Shown: positions 26,100 through 34,832, counted from the stretch's first letter. The stretch is 56,121 nt of DNA from an uncultured Oscillospiraceae bacterium (GCA_934553255.1 CAKTEZ010000007.1:1-56121), one strand, 5' to 3'. Translations and numbers: made by a program. The notes: generated by a model not told the origin, from the letters alone.

Positions 26100-26186
26100 A
26101 GGAAAACAGAAGAAGGAAAAGGGCTGACTCGAAAGCGGTCTGAGGGAAACCTCGCATGAGTTCGGCTCCCATCCGCTGCGACAGCA

Positions 26187-26220
26187 GGGAGAGACGCCGT
26201 TTCGGCGTCTCTCCCTTTTT
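26187..26220 (+). terminator. Intrinsic terminator after the lipoprotein gene
   Basis: A 13-bp perfect stem GGGAGAGACGCCG/CGGCGTCTCTCCC with a TTT loop and TTTTT tail. Confidence 0.92.
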
Positions 26221-26347
26221 CGCCGTCCGCGCATTTCGGGGCGGAAAAGAATACATTTCGTGCCGCTGCCGGAAAAAGTGAGAAAATTGTGCTATGCTAT
26301 ATTTGTCAAATCATCGCACCCACCTTATTATTCAGGAGGAGAAAATC

Positions 26348-28681
26348 ATGAAGAAACGACTGCTCAGCGCAATGCTCTGCCTTGTTCTGGCCTTCACGCT
26401 CCTGCCGACAGCGGCCCTCGCCGCGCCGACAAGGCTTAAGAGCATCGACCTTGTCATCGACCTGCCCAAGGCAGGCGATCCCAACGAGTGGGAGACCGAG
26501 GTCACCATAAAGTCCATGAAGAGCGGCAATATCGACCTGCTCGCCAACGGCGCCGGCATCCTGTACACCGAGTGGGAGGGCGACGATGTGGAGACCGACG
26601 ACGGACTCTATTTCCGCGCCGGTACGACCTACTTCGTGGACATCAAGCTGGCCCTCGACCCCGCCAAGGGCTACTGCGCCAACTATAAAACCGTCGGCGG
26701 CGAAAATCTTGTCAGCCCCGACACCTTCTCCGCCACCGTCAACGGCGTACCCGCCACGATCCGCACCAGCGGGCAGTATTACCCCATCCTGCAGGTCAGC
26801 CTGACCATCGAGGGTGAGCGCTATACCGAGGCGGAGAAGGCAGAACTCAACGCCGATCTGACGCGGAAAACGGAGCTTCTCCAGCAGGCCAAGCGGGCGA
26901 TGGCGGCTCCCCGCACGCAGGCCGAGGCGGCGTCCAGGCAGCTTGAGAACTTCGTCACCGGTGTGACCGTCATGACCGACGCCAACCATGTTCTGGAGAA
27001 TACCGACAGCATCCGCACCCTCATTCTGGACAGCGACGGGAAGATAACGGGGGACGGAACCTGCTTCTTCATCGGCTACGCGAAATATCTGAAGGAGCTT
27101 TGGCTCAGCGACAAGGTGGATGTCTATCAGTTCATCGGGGCGATGGACGATTACCTCTATCTGCCCATTGCCGGAGTATACCGGTGGGAGAAGCAGAGCG
27201 ACCTGCCCTTCTATACCGCCGAGACTGTGGTGTATATCCCCGAATCCGCCGTGCCCGCGCTCAAGGAGGCCCAGGCCTTGCGCGGCTATAAGATCCCCTA
27301 CACCATCAAGACCTACTCGGGCAATGATGTTTACGCCGCCCAGAAGGCGGGTGACGCCGCCGCGAAGGACAACTGGTGTACTGCCCACCAGTACTACCTG
27401 CAGATCCGGACGGCCGACCGTGTCTACACCTACGCGCAGGCCTGCCAGTACGCCCGTCGTTATTACTATTCCTGCGCCATCTGCGGCAAGTGCGAGTACA
27501 ACACGAAGCACGTCGCCCCTCATGCCTGGGATACGGAGATAGAGCTCAAGACAGAGAAGCTCGCCCACTCGGATAACGGCGAGTATCCCACGGCGGAAGC
27601 CTACATTGGCGTGAATGCCGCCGGAGAGCATGTCTACTGGCTCAGCTGCGAATACTGCGGTCACTCCTACCGCTATCTCCAGCAGCATCTGACCGCGCGG
27701 GATGTTTACGCCTCCGGCACGGAAATGACTCTCGCGCAGTATCAGGCGGAGGCGAAGGCTTCTCTGAAGCGGGAGGAGATGCAGGCGCTGAACACCACCG
27801 AGCTGTATCCCGGCACCTTCACGCTGCCGCAGAAGTCCGCCGCCAAGACCAGCACCTGGGCGCAGAGCGATGTGAACCTCGCGCTCAACGACAACCTGCT
27901 CGACACCGACCTGCTCGGCAACGATTACACGAAGAACATTACCCGTCTTCAGTTCTGCTCCGTGGCCGTCCGTCTCGCCGAGGAGTTGACCGGCAAGAGC
28001 ATTGCCCCTGCCCCCGCCGGCACCTTCACGGACACCACCAACGCTTATGCGCTCAAGGCCTACGCCGCGGGCATCACGACCGGCTCCACCGCCACGACCT
28101 TCGACCCCAACGGCACGCTCACGCGCGCGCAGATGGCGGCGTTCCTCTACCGCACGCTGCGCTATGTCGAGAAGAATTCCGACTACTCCTACACCAGCTA
28201 CACCTCCAAGCTCTCCTCCTACACGGACAGCGCACAGATCCAGAACTGGGCGAAGGAGCCTATGGCGTTCATGAACGCGCTCGGACTTATCAACGGCAAC
28301 ACCGCTACCACGCTCAATCCCAACGGCAAGTGTACCGTAGAGCAGGCGGTTGCCGTTGCCGAACGCAGCGTCTACGCCCACCAGATCGGCTGGTATCAGG
28401 CCGCGCCGGTGACCAATGTCTATAGCTATAACGACAGCACAGGGGAGATCGAGCGCGAGGACGGGGAGTACACCTCCTTCGGTAGCACCAACGCCAGCCT
28501 CCACCCGGGCGATCTCGTCTGGATCACGGGCAAGCTGACCGGCGTGAGCGATCTGCTGGCAACCACCCCCGGCTCCACCGTGGACCAATGCGTATACTCC
28601 GCCTATCTCCCCGGCATCAACCCGTACACAGGGCAGAGTATGTATCTCCACTATCGCGACCTCATCCCAGTCCGCGGGTAA
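26348..28681 (+). CDS. Secreted SLH-domain surface protein
   Basis: A 777-residue exported protein. The signal peptide covers about residues 1-24 (LLSAMLCLVLAFTLLPTAALA). The middle includes a segment (about 215-320) with leucine-rich/BspA-like character and two CxxC-type pairs near 380-440 (SCAICGKCEY and SCEYCGHSY) that may bind zinc. S-layer homology repeats at about 505-680 (DTTNAYALKAYAAGITTGST, FDPNGTLTRAQMAAFLYR, LNPNGKCTVEQAVAVAER) would tether it to the cell wall. A unique 95-residue tail follows. The ATG at 26348 has AGGAGGAG upstream. The ligand is unknown. Confidence 0.85.
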   Translation: MKKRLLSAMLCLVLAFTLLPTAALAAPTRLKSIDLVIDLPKAGDPNEWETEVTIKSMKSGNIDLLANGAGILYTEWEGDDVETDDGLYFRAGTTYFVDIKLALDPAKGYCANYKTVGGENLVSPDTFSATVNGVPATIRTSGQYYPILQVSLTIEGERYTEAEKAELNADLTRKTELLQQAKRAMAAPRTQAEAASRQLENFVTGVTVMTDANHVLENTDSIRTLILDSDGKITGDGTCFFIGYAKYLKELWLSDKVDVYQFIGAMDDYLYLPIAGVYRWEKQSDLPFYTAETVVYIPESAVPALKEAQALRGYKIPYTIKTYSGNDVYAAQKAGDAAAKDNWCTAHQYYLQIRTADRVYTYAQACQYARRYYYSCAICGKCEYNTKHVAPHAWDTEIELKTEKLAHSDNGEYPTAEAYIGVNAAGEHVYWLSCEYCGHSYRYLQQHLTARDVYASGTEMTLAQYQAEAKASLKREEMQALNTTELYPGTFTLPQKSAAKTSTWAQSDVNLALNDNLLDTDLLGNDYTKNITRLQFCSVAVRLAEELTGKSIAPAPAGTFTDTTNAYALKAYAAGITTGSTATTFDPNGTLTRAQMAAFLYRTLRYVEKNSDYSYTSYTSKLSSYTDSAQIQNWAKEPMAFMNALGLINGNTATTLNPNGKCTVEQAVAVAERSVYAHQIGWYQAAPVTNVYSYNDSTGEIEREDGEYTSFGSTNASLHPGDLVWITGKLTGVSDLLATTPGSTVDQCVYSAYLPGINPYTGQSMYLHYRDLIPVRG

Positions 28682-28842
28682 ATGCTGAGCGCTATTGTTG
28701 AAGCCCGCGGCGGTGATCTCCGCATTGTGGAGAACATTATGACTACAGCACGAATGCTGTGATCCCAACCCAAGAAAAACTCGATCAACGCTGAGGCGAT
28801 TCTGGCAGCCGTGAGGGAACCCTCCTTCTCGCGCTGACCTGC

Positions 28843-28874
28843 AAGCACGGGGCTGCTCTGCCCCGTGCTTTTTT
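28843..28874. terminator. Bidirectional terminator between SLH gene and feoB
   Basis: An 11-bp stem AAGCACGGGGC/GCCCCGTGCTT with a TGCTCT loop, then TTTT. The 160 bp between the SLH stop and this stem hold no convincing gene. Confidence 0.82.
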
Positions 28875-28878
28875 CTGC

Positions 28879-29729
28879 TCAGCAAAGCCCCAGCAGCGCG
28901 GAAACGCCATGGACAAGGAAGCAGACGGTCACGCCTGCCGCTGTCGGCAGCAGCACGCCCGCAAGCGTCCACTTTGCGCTTTTTGTTTCCCGCGCGAGGG
29001 TCAGCGTCGTCGTGCCGCAGGGAAAGTGCAGCAGCGAAAAGAGCAGCATACACAGCGCCGTCGTTCCCGTCCAGCCGTTTGCAAGCAGCAGCGCCTTCAA
29101 CTCCGCGAGCGACGCGCACTCGGTCAGCGTTCCCGCCGAGCAGTAACCCATGAGCAGGATCGGCAGCACGATCTCGTTTGCGGGAAAGCCCAACAGAAAG
29201 GCCAGCAGGATCATGCCGTCCAGTCCCAGCGCGCGCCCCAGCGGGTCGAGCGCCGCCGCGCCGTGCGCGAGCAGCGCCGCGTCTCCCACGGTGATATTTC
29301 CCAACAGATAAATGAGCAGCCCCGCAGGGGCGGCGACCGTCACCGCGCGGCCGAGAACGAACACCGTCCGGTCGAGAAGCGAGCGCACCAGCACCTGCCT
29401 GATCTGCGGACGGCGGTAGGGCGGCAGTTCCAGAGAGAACGAGGAACTTTCGCCCCGCAGCAGCGTGACGGACAGCAGCCGCGACGCCGCGAGCGTCATA
29501 CCCACCGCAAATATTAACGCAAGGAGCAGGCAAAGCGCCGCGCCGAGCGAGGCGAGAGGCCCCGTCCCGTGGACGAAAAACACGCTTGTGAGCGTGATGA
29601 GCAGCGGAAACCGCCCATTGCACGGCACGAGGCTGTTGGTCAGCATGGCGATGAGCCGCTCGCGCGGCGAGTCGATGATGCGGCAGCCCGTCACGCCGCA
29701 GGCGTTGCATCCGAGTCCCATGCACATCG
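28879..29729 (-). pseudogene. feoB: feoB, 3' part (C-terminal transport domain)
   Basis: Encodes about 283 residues of the FeoB membrane domain with no start of its own. It begins at the family motif MCMGLGCNACGVTGCRI, continues with DSPRERLIAMLTNSLVPCNG and the second Gate-like region (ELPPYRRP), and ends with hydrophobic helices. Joined to the 5' part at 33354, the frame reads through LTM-CMGLGC as in intact FeoB proteins, for a combined length near 690 residues. It is cut from its N-terminus by the element at 29723-33360 and is probably not translated in this arrangement. Confidence 0.88.
29723..29729. repeat. Left attachment core (CACATCG)
   Basis: The 7-bp direct repeat shared by both element ends. 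Here it joins the feoB 3' part to the element. The recombinase stop codon is only 10 bp inside this boundary. Confidence 0.8.
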
Positions 29730-29738
29730 GCAGGGAAA

Positions 29739-31391
29739 TCAGGGCTGCGCCTCCCCGCTTTCCGAGGACGGCTCGGAAAAACGGTAGTAGATGCGGACGG
29801 TCTGCCGCCTGCGCCGTTTGCCGTCCCCGCTTTGCGGGCAGACGCCCTGCTCTATCTCGATGCGGTCGATTAGGCTGCGGAGCAGCGGTCTTGACAGCTC
29901 CGTGACCCCGATCATGTCGTCCAGACGGGCAAGAAATGCGTCGCGCGCCGCCGATCCATCCTGCGGAAAGCGCTGCAGCGCCTCCTCGGTCCGGCGGAGG
30001 CTGCACTTCAGGGCGGACATCTCCGCTTCGTACTGCGGGGCGACGCTTTCGTATGTCGCCGCGGTGATCCTGCACTCCGCGAAGTCCTCGTAGAGCCGTA
30101 TCATTTTTGCGCGCAGCCTTTCGCGTTCGCGCCGCATCTCGTCAAACGCCTGCCGCTGCGGATCGCGCTGGCGCTGCGCCCGCGCGTCGGCAGAAAGAGC
30201 GTCGGCAATGGCGCGGCGCTCGGCGGGCGTGAGGGAGATGAGCGTCCGCAGCTCCTGCTGCACCGCCGCGTACAGCGTGTCGTAGTCGATCGCGTGACTG
30301 CTGCAGGCTCCCGCACCGTGGGATTTGTAGCTGCCGCAGACGAGGCTGCACCTCGCGCCCCGCCTGCGCGAGGTGGTCGTTGACATGGTGTGACCGCAGT
30401 CCGCGCACCGCGCGATGCCGGAGAAAATATTTTCAAAACCGCCCGCCGCCGGACTTCGCCGCGCAACGCACCGCTCCCGCACCGCGCGGAAGGTCTCCTC
30501 GTCGATGATCGGCTCGTGCGTCCCCGCCCGAATGTACCATTGCTCGCGCGGCATTGCCCGCACCTGCCTGTTTTTGAAGGATACCCGCTGCGACTTGCCC
30601 TGCAGGGTCTTGCCCAGGTAGACCTCGTTGCTCAGCATTTTGCAGATGCCCGCCGCCGTCCATGCCCCATGCCCGTCGGCATCGCCTCCACGATAGGGAC
30701 TCCTCCGGCGGCGGTACTCGGCGGGCGTTGCAACGCCTCTGTCGTTCAGAGCCTTTGCGATCTCGCTCGGGCGGCGTCCATCGGCTGCCGCACGGAAAAT
30801 GTCCCGTACGATGGGCGCGGCTGCCGGATCGACGACTAAATGGTTCTTGTCTTCGGCGTCCTTGCGGTAGCCGTAAGGAGCAAGGCTTGCAACATACGCC
30901 CCGCTCTCCATTTTTGTGTGCAGAGAGCTGCGGATCTTGGCGCTGATGTCGCGGGCATAGAACTCGTTCACCACCGCCATGAACGGCATGGCAGCCGCCG
31001 CGCCGCTGGACAGCGCCGCGCTGTCGTAGCCGTCGTTGACCGAAATATAGCGGATACCGTGCAGCGGGAAATAATTGTCCAACAGGTCGAGCAGCCTCGC
31101 TCCGTTGCGGCCGAGCCGCGAGCTGTCCTTTGTTATTACGCAGTTTATCCTGCCGCGCTCGAGGTCCGCGACCATACGGCGGTAGGCGGGACGGTCAAAG
31201 CTCGTGCCGCTGTAGCCGTCGTCCACATACTCGTCAACAACGCTCAGCCCATGCTCGCGGGCGTACCTTGTCAGAAGCGCTCTCTGCGTTCCGATGCTGG
31301 CACTCTCGCCGTCTCCCGCGTCCTCCTTTGACAGCCGAATGTACAGCGCGGCACGATTCGGCAGAACGCCGCTTGCCGTCTGCCCCCTCAT
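29739..31391 (-). CDS. Large serine recombinase (TnpX/TndX-like)
   Basis: A site-specific recombinase of 550 residues. The N-terminal resolvase domain has YIRLS with the catalytic serine at Ser21, DDGYSGTSFDRP, and the DSSRLGRN active-site arginine segment. A recombinase domain follows (about 165-300, APYGYRKD), then a zinc beta-ribbon (CADCGHTM ... CSLVCGSYKSHGAGAC, about 330-360) and a C-terminal coiled coil (about 400-470). All key residues look intact, so it is probably active. The ATG at 31391 overlaps the stop of the small upstream gene (ATGA). It likely catalyses integration and excision of this element. Confidence 0.93.
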   Translation of the reverse strand: MRGQTASGVLPNRAALYIRLSKEDAGDGESASIGTQRALLTRYAREHGLSVVDEYVDDGYSGTSFDRPAYRRMVADLERGRINCVITKDSSRLGRNGARLLDLLDNYFPLHGIRYISVNDGYDSAALSSGAAAAMPFMAVVNEFYARDISAKIRSSLHTKMESGAYVASLAPYGYRKDAEDKNHLVVDPAAAPIVRDIFRAAADGRRPSEIAKALNDRGVATPAEYRRRRSPYRGGDADGHGAWTAAGICKMLSNEVYLGKTLQGKSQRVSFKNRQVRAMPREQWYIRAGTHEPIIDEETFRAVRERCVARRSPAAGGFENIFSGIARCADCGHTMSTTTSRRRGARCSLVCGSYKSHGAGACSSHAIDYDTLYAAVQQELRTLISLTPAERRAIADALSADARAQRQRDPQRQAFDEMRRERERLRAKMIRLYEDFAECRITAATYESVAPQYEAEMSALKCSLRRTEEALQRFPQDGSAARDAFLARLDDMIGVTELSRPLLRSLIDRIEIEQGVCPQSGDGKRRRRQTVRIYYRFSEPSSESGEAQP

Positions 31392-31570
31392 GTGCGGCCC
31401 GCCTTGTCCCCGCGTCCCGCGGCGGCAGGCTCCGATCCGCACAGCTCGCGGCTTTTGACGAAGCTTCGCAGCAGGTCGGAAACGGTATGCTCCGGTGTAA
31501 AATGCCGTTCGACCGTGAGAAAGTCTCCTTCGTGTTCGTAATATGCAAGGCGTTTTTCGGTCTTGTCCAT
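31388..31570 (-). CDS. Small ORF coupled to the serine recombinase
   Basis: A 60-residue charged protein ending in a 4-bp overlap with the recombinase start, so the two are translationally coupled. In clostridial TnpX-type elements a short TnpW-like protein often sits beside the recombinase; the HFTPEHTVSDLLRSFV region is faintly similar to that family, but the match is weak. It could instead be a directionality factor. The start is uncertain: an in-frame ATG at 31591 is an alternative and neither has a strong RBS. Confidence 0.5.
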   Translation of the reverse strand: MDKTEKRLAYYEHEGDFLTVERHFTPEHTVSDLLRSFVKSRELCGSEPAAAGRGDKAGRT

Positions 31571-31651
31571 TCTGGCAGTCCCGCCACCCATATATGAGAA
31601 AATGCCTGCTTCTATGCCTGCGGGCGTCCGAAGCCTCGCGGCGGACAGAGC

Positions 31652-31686
31652 AAAAAGAACGACCGACAGCGCAGGCTGCCGGTCGG
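31652..31686 (-). terminator. Terminator of the mgtC pair
   Basis: On the minus strand an 11-bp stem (one G-U) CGACCGGCAGC/GCTGTCGGTCG with a CTGC loop, followed by TTCTTTTT. It lies 50 bp after the first MgtC gene, between cargo and recombination genes. Confidence 0.75.
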
Positions 31687-31735
31687 AAGCTATGCTTTTT
31701 TTTGCCGCGGGAACGCCGCGCAGCGGTCAGAAACG

Positions 31736-32431
31736 TCAGATCTCCTCGACGCTCAGCACGCCCTCCGTCGCGCCGACGTCCGAAAGGAAGTCTCCGGCGC
31801 TGTATTGCCTGTTGAGCCGCAGCGTGAAGATCGCGCAGGCCGCGTCGTGCTTTCCGTCTCCCGGCTGGCGCGTGATCTCCATGCTGGAGACCTTGACCTG
31901 CCTATCGCGGTAGAGCTTGAGTACACGGTCAAGCGCGGCGCGGTCCGCATACTCCATGTAGAGATTGATCTCGGGCGCGTGAGCCATGATGTGATACTCC
32001 AGCTTGGAGAACAGCAGCTCCGCCAAGAGGATCAGTCCGGTGGTCAAAAGAGCGCCCTCGTAAAAGCCCGCGCCAATGGCAAGCCCCACAATGGCGACTG
32101 TCCAGAGACCTGCCGCGGTCGTCAGCCCCTTGACGCGCTGGCGGCGCGTGACGATGATCGTACCGGCGCCAATGAAGCCCATACCGGCGACGACGCCCGC
32201 GCCCAGGCGGGTCGCGTCGAGGTAATAGCGCATATACACCAACCAGAATTCGCTCGTCAGCGTGGTCATCGCCGCGCCGAGGCAGATCAGAATGTGCGTG
32301 CGGAAGCCCGCGCTGCGGCGCTTGAACTCGCGCTCAATGCCGACGATGCCGCCGCACAGCGTACTCAAAACCAGACGAAAGACGACGGAAGCGAGCGTAA
32401 GCTCCCGCAGTCCGTCAAAAACAGACAGCAT
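31736..32431 (-). CDS. MgtC/SapB-family membrane protein (copy A)
   Basis: A 231-residue protein with four or five N-terminal helices carrying the MgtC signature (GGIVGIERE, KRRSAGFRTHILICLGAA, GMGFIGAGTIIV, VKGLTTAAGLW) and a soluble C-terminal ACT-like domain of about 80 residues. MgtC proteins support growth in low magnesium and modulate membrane transport and ATP synthase in some pathogens. It is a close paralogue of copy B 16 bp upstream. As cargo of the element it probably acts in metal or membrane homeostasis, but this is inference. Confidence 0.88.
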   Translation of the reverse strand: MLSVFDGLRELTLASVVFRLVLSTLCGGIVGIEREFKRRSAGFRTHILICLGAAMTTLTSEFWLVYMRYYLDATRLGAGVVAGMGFIGAGTIIVTRRQRVKGLTTAAGLWTVAIVGLAIGAGFYEGALLTTGLILLAELLFSKLEYHIMAHAPEINLYMEYADRAALDRVLKLYRDRQVKVSSMEITRQPGDGKHDAACAIFTLRLNRQYSAGDFLSDVGATEGVLSVEEI

Positions 32432-32447
32432 GACATTTCCCCCTTCC

Positions 32448-33173
32448 TCAAATCTCGTCGATCATAGTGACGCCCCGGACCTCCGACAGCGCCGCCAAAA
32501 CCTGTGGGTGCTGCTGGTGGCGCTCCAAACGGACGCTGAGTACCGCGCTGGGGGAGCGGTAATGCTCCTCGCCGCCGCGGTCCAGCTCAACGTTGTAGAT
32601 CTGAACGCCCATTGCCTTGACGCGGGTGAGCAGCGCGCCGATCTCGTCGAGCGAGCGCAGCTCCACATAAATGTTCATGTTGCGCGCGTTTTCCAACAGA
32701 TAACCTTCCACCAACGGCAGGAAGTGGATGCACAGAAACATCAGCGCGAAGGCGACGACTACGCATTCGTAAAAGCCCGCGCCGATGGCGATGCCCAAAC
32801 AGGCGGACGCCCAGAGGCCCGCCGCGGTCGTCAGCCCCTTGACTTCCTGCCGTCCGGTGACAATGATCGTGCCGGCGGCTAAAAAGCCGATGCCGCTATA
32901 GACCTTAGCGCCGAGACGGCTCACATCCACCTGTCGGCCGGTCGTCGCGGCGATCTCTGCCCAGACCGTGCTGAGCTGAAAGAACAGATATTGGCTCAGA
33001 ATGCTGGTCAGCGCCGTGCCGAGACAAACGAGCATATAGGTGCGGAAGCCCGCCGCGCGATGCTTGCGTCCGCGCTCCAGCCCGATCATGCCGCCGAAAA
33101 ACATGGCGAGTATCAGCCGCAGCAGCACGGAGGCAAAGTTCAACTCACGAAAATAGTCAAGACCGCTTATCAC
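32448..33173 (-). CDS. MgtC/SapB-family membrane protein (copy B)
   Basis: A 241-residue protein with the same architecture as copy A: GGMIGLERGRKHRAAGFRTY in the first helices, GIGFLAAGTIIVTGRQEVKG, LTTAAGLWASACLGIAIGAG, then a soluble C-terminal domain. The tandem copies may form a heteromer or have different ligands in the soluble domain, whose sequences diverge most. It lies just inside the right end of the feoB insertion and has its own predicted promoter. Confidence 0.88.
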   Translation of the reverse strand: MISGLDYFRELNFASVLLRLILAMFFGGMIGLERGRKHRAAGFRTYMLVCLGTALTSILSQYLFFQLSTVWAEIAATTGRQVDVSRLGAKVYSGIGFLAAGTIIVTGRQEVKGLTTAAGLWASACLGIAIGAGFYECVVVAFALMFLCIHFLPLVEGYLLENARNMNIYVELRSLDEIGALLTRVKAMGVQIYNVELDRGGEEHYRSPSAVLSVRLERHQQHPQVLAALSEVRGVTMIDEI

Positions 33174-33231
33174 GCCGCATACCCCCTTTAACTTTTTGCA
33201 GAATAAGTCGAGAACAATAAATTAAGTCTTT

Positions 33232-33259
33232 AGTGTACCACAGCAGCGGAAAAAAGCAA
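33232..33259 (-). promoter_or_regulatory. Predicted promoter of the mgtC pair
   Basis: Minus strand: -35 TTGCTT (33259-33254), 16-bp spacer, -10 TACACT (33237-33232). A weak hairpin GCAAG/CTTGC followed by T6 (33250-33278) immediately upstream could end read-through from the truncated feoB. No magnesium riboswitch is visible. Confidence 0.5.
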
Positions 33260-33353
33260 GAGGAAATAGGAAACTTGCAAAAAATATTTCGGGTGTTTCG
33301 GAAAAGGAGGCCGCAGCGGCGTCCGTACTCCGCGCAGCCCAGATTTCTCTACC

Positions 33354-33360
33354 CACATCG
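33354..33360. repeat. Right attachment core (CACATCG)
   Basis: The second copy of the 7-bp repeat, at the junction of the element with the feoB 5' part. In feoB sense it is CGATGTG, spanning the Thr-Met-Cys codons of the conserved LTMCMG motif. Confidence 0.8.
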
Positions 33361-34601
33361 TTAGGCTCTGCCGTCCGTGCGCGCCCGCGCGGGCGAAGCA
33401 GCGGTCGAGGTCGAAGGCCACACGCGGCAGATAGCCCGCGTCCTCCAGCAGAGTGAAAAGCGGAAAGAAAATGGCCATCGGCGGCAGCATGACCGCCACC
33501 ACCCATGCAAGCGTGCGGTACATACCGTCCACCAGCGCTTCGCACCAGAACGGCGGCAGGAACGAGAACCATGCGCGCAGCGGCTCCTGCGCCGCAAAGA
33601 GCAGCCGTGAAAGCAGCTGCGAGGGAGCGTTGGCGCCCGCTACCGTCAGCCAAAGCACGCCTCCCAACAGCGCGAGCATCGTCGGAATGCCCGTGCGTTT
33701 CGAGGTGAACAGGCGGTCGAGCCGCCGGTCACGGCGCTGGGCGGCGGTTTCGTCCTGCTGCACGCAGCGCGCGGTCAGCTCTCCGGCGCGCGCCGCCAGC
33801 GCGCCCACCAGCACGTCGCGCAGAGCGTCGCCCGTCCGTTCCCCCAGTTCGGCACGGGCGCGCGAGCGGCTCTCCTCGATGCGCGCCGCCGCAAGCTCCG
33901 GTACCTCTGCGCCGAAACGGGTGAAAAAGAGCGCGTCGTCCTCCAACAGGCGCAAGGCATAAAAGCGGCTCTGCCCCCGCGCGAACGGCGCGAGCGCAGG
34001 CTCCAGCGCGCGCACCGCGCGCTCCACGGCACGGGGGTAGACGACGGGCGCGGCGCGGAGAGACGGCTTGCCGCCGTGTACTGCGGCGGCGAGCGCCGCG
34101 CACAGCGCGTTCAGCCCTTCGCCGCTTCTGGCGGAGGCGCCGACGACCGGTACGCCCAGTTCCTGCTCAAGCGCGGCGAGGTCGAGCGCAATGCCCTTTT
34201 TCGCCGCCTCGTCGAGCAGGTTCACGCAGACCACGGCGGGAATGTCCGCCGCCTCCAGCGTTTGCAGCACAAGGTTCAGACTTCGCTCCAGACAGGTCGC
34301 GTCCGCGAGGAGCAGCACGGCCTCCGCCGCGCCGGAGCAGAGGTAATCCCGCGCGATCTCCTCCTCGGCGGAATTGGGGAAGAGCGAGTAGGTCCCCGGC
34401 AGGTCCACGAGCGTGTAGCGCTCCCCGTCGTATGTAAGATCACCCTGTGCCGCGGCGACCGTTTTTCCGGGCCAGTTGCCCGTGTGCTGCCGCAGTCCCG
34501 TGAGGGCGTTGAATACGGTGGACTTGCCCACGTTGGGATTTCCGGCAAGTGCGATGATGTGCGCGGTCATTTCCGCCATCGGGTGATCCCTCCTGAAAAA
34601 A

Positions 34602-34832
34602 TCAAATCGGTTCGATCTGCACGCTTCGTGCGTCCTCGCGCCGCAGCGCGATGACCGCGCCGTGGACGCCGTAGGCTACGGGGTCGTTCCACGGCGAGAC
34701 ATGCAGGGCGCGTACGCTCGCCCCCGGCACGAAGCCGAGGTCGAGCATACGGCGACGCTGCGCGCCGGTGGAGTGCAGCGCCGTCACCACGGCGCTCGCG
34801 CCGATCGGCAGCGCGTCAAGTGTCGTCTGCAT
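34602..34832 (-). CDS. feoA: Ferrous iron transport protein A
   Basis: A small SH3-like cytosolic protein of 76 residues thought to bind FeoB and assist iron uptake. Family features: LPIGASAVV near the N-terminus, RRRMLDLGFVPGASVRALH in the middle, and VAYGVHGAVIALRREDA. The ATG at 34832 is preferred to an upstream TTG (34859) since GGGAGAGG lies between them. Encoded just before feoB and probably co-transcribed, but with feoB interrupted its product has no functional partner here. No clear Fur or DtxR box is seen. Confidence 0.9.
   Translation of the reverse strand: MQTTLDALPIGASAVVTALHSTGAQRRRMLDLGFVPGASVRALHVSPWNDPVAYGVHGAVIALRREDARSVQIEPI

Larger units (their letters stand above)
29723..33360 (-). 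mobile_element. Serine-recombinase element inserted in feoB
   Basis: A 3,631-bp insertion (one core copy counted) splitting feoB. CACATCG flanks it at 29723-29729 and 33354-33360. Just inside are imperfect inverted repeats, GGCAGGGAAATC (29729-29740) and GATTTCTCTACC (33342-33353), matching at 10 of 12 positions when one is inverted. It carries a large serine recombinase, a small upstream ORF and two MgtC/SapB genes, all in feoB's orientation. Excision between the direct repeats would restore the feoB frame exactly. It resembles the clostridial TnpX/TndX type of mobile element but is far smaller. Confidence 0.87.
33230..34579 (-). pseudogene. feoB: feoB, 5' part (G domain and first membrane helices)
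   Basis: Encodes the N-terminal 408 or so residues of FeoB, the GTP-dependent ferrous iron permease, then runs 40 codons into the inserted element and stops at 33230. The G domain is complete: GNPNVGKS (13-20), DLPGTYSL, NLLDEA, and ASARSGEG. The first helices and the conserved FPLFTLLEDAGYLPRVAFDLDR region follow up to LTM, where the insertion begins. AGGAGGG precedes the ATG. The truncated protein lacks most of the transport core and should not move iron. It sits 22 bp after feoA. Confidence 0.9.

Noticed and set aside
28682..28842. Short ORF directly after the SLH gene stop
   Set aside because: A 26-codon frame beginning at 28682 has no RBS or recognisable features; the region is treated as spacer.
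26306..29725. Very long minus-strand open frame across the SLH gene and feoB
   Set aside because: It is the antisense of the SLH gene and an out-of-frame reading of the feoB 3' part; composition is Gly/Val/Leu/Arg-rich, typical of antisense GC-rich frames.
33174..33353. Magnesium riboswitch (M-box) before the mgtC pair
   Set aside because: The leader is too short and lacks the conserved M-box stems; only a promoter and weak hairpin are visible.
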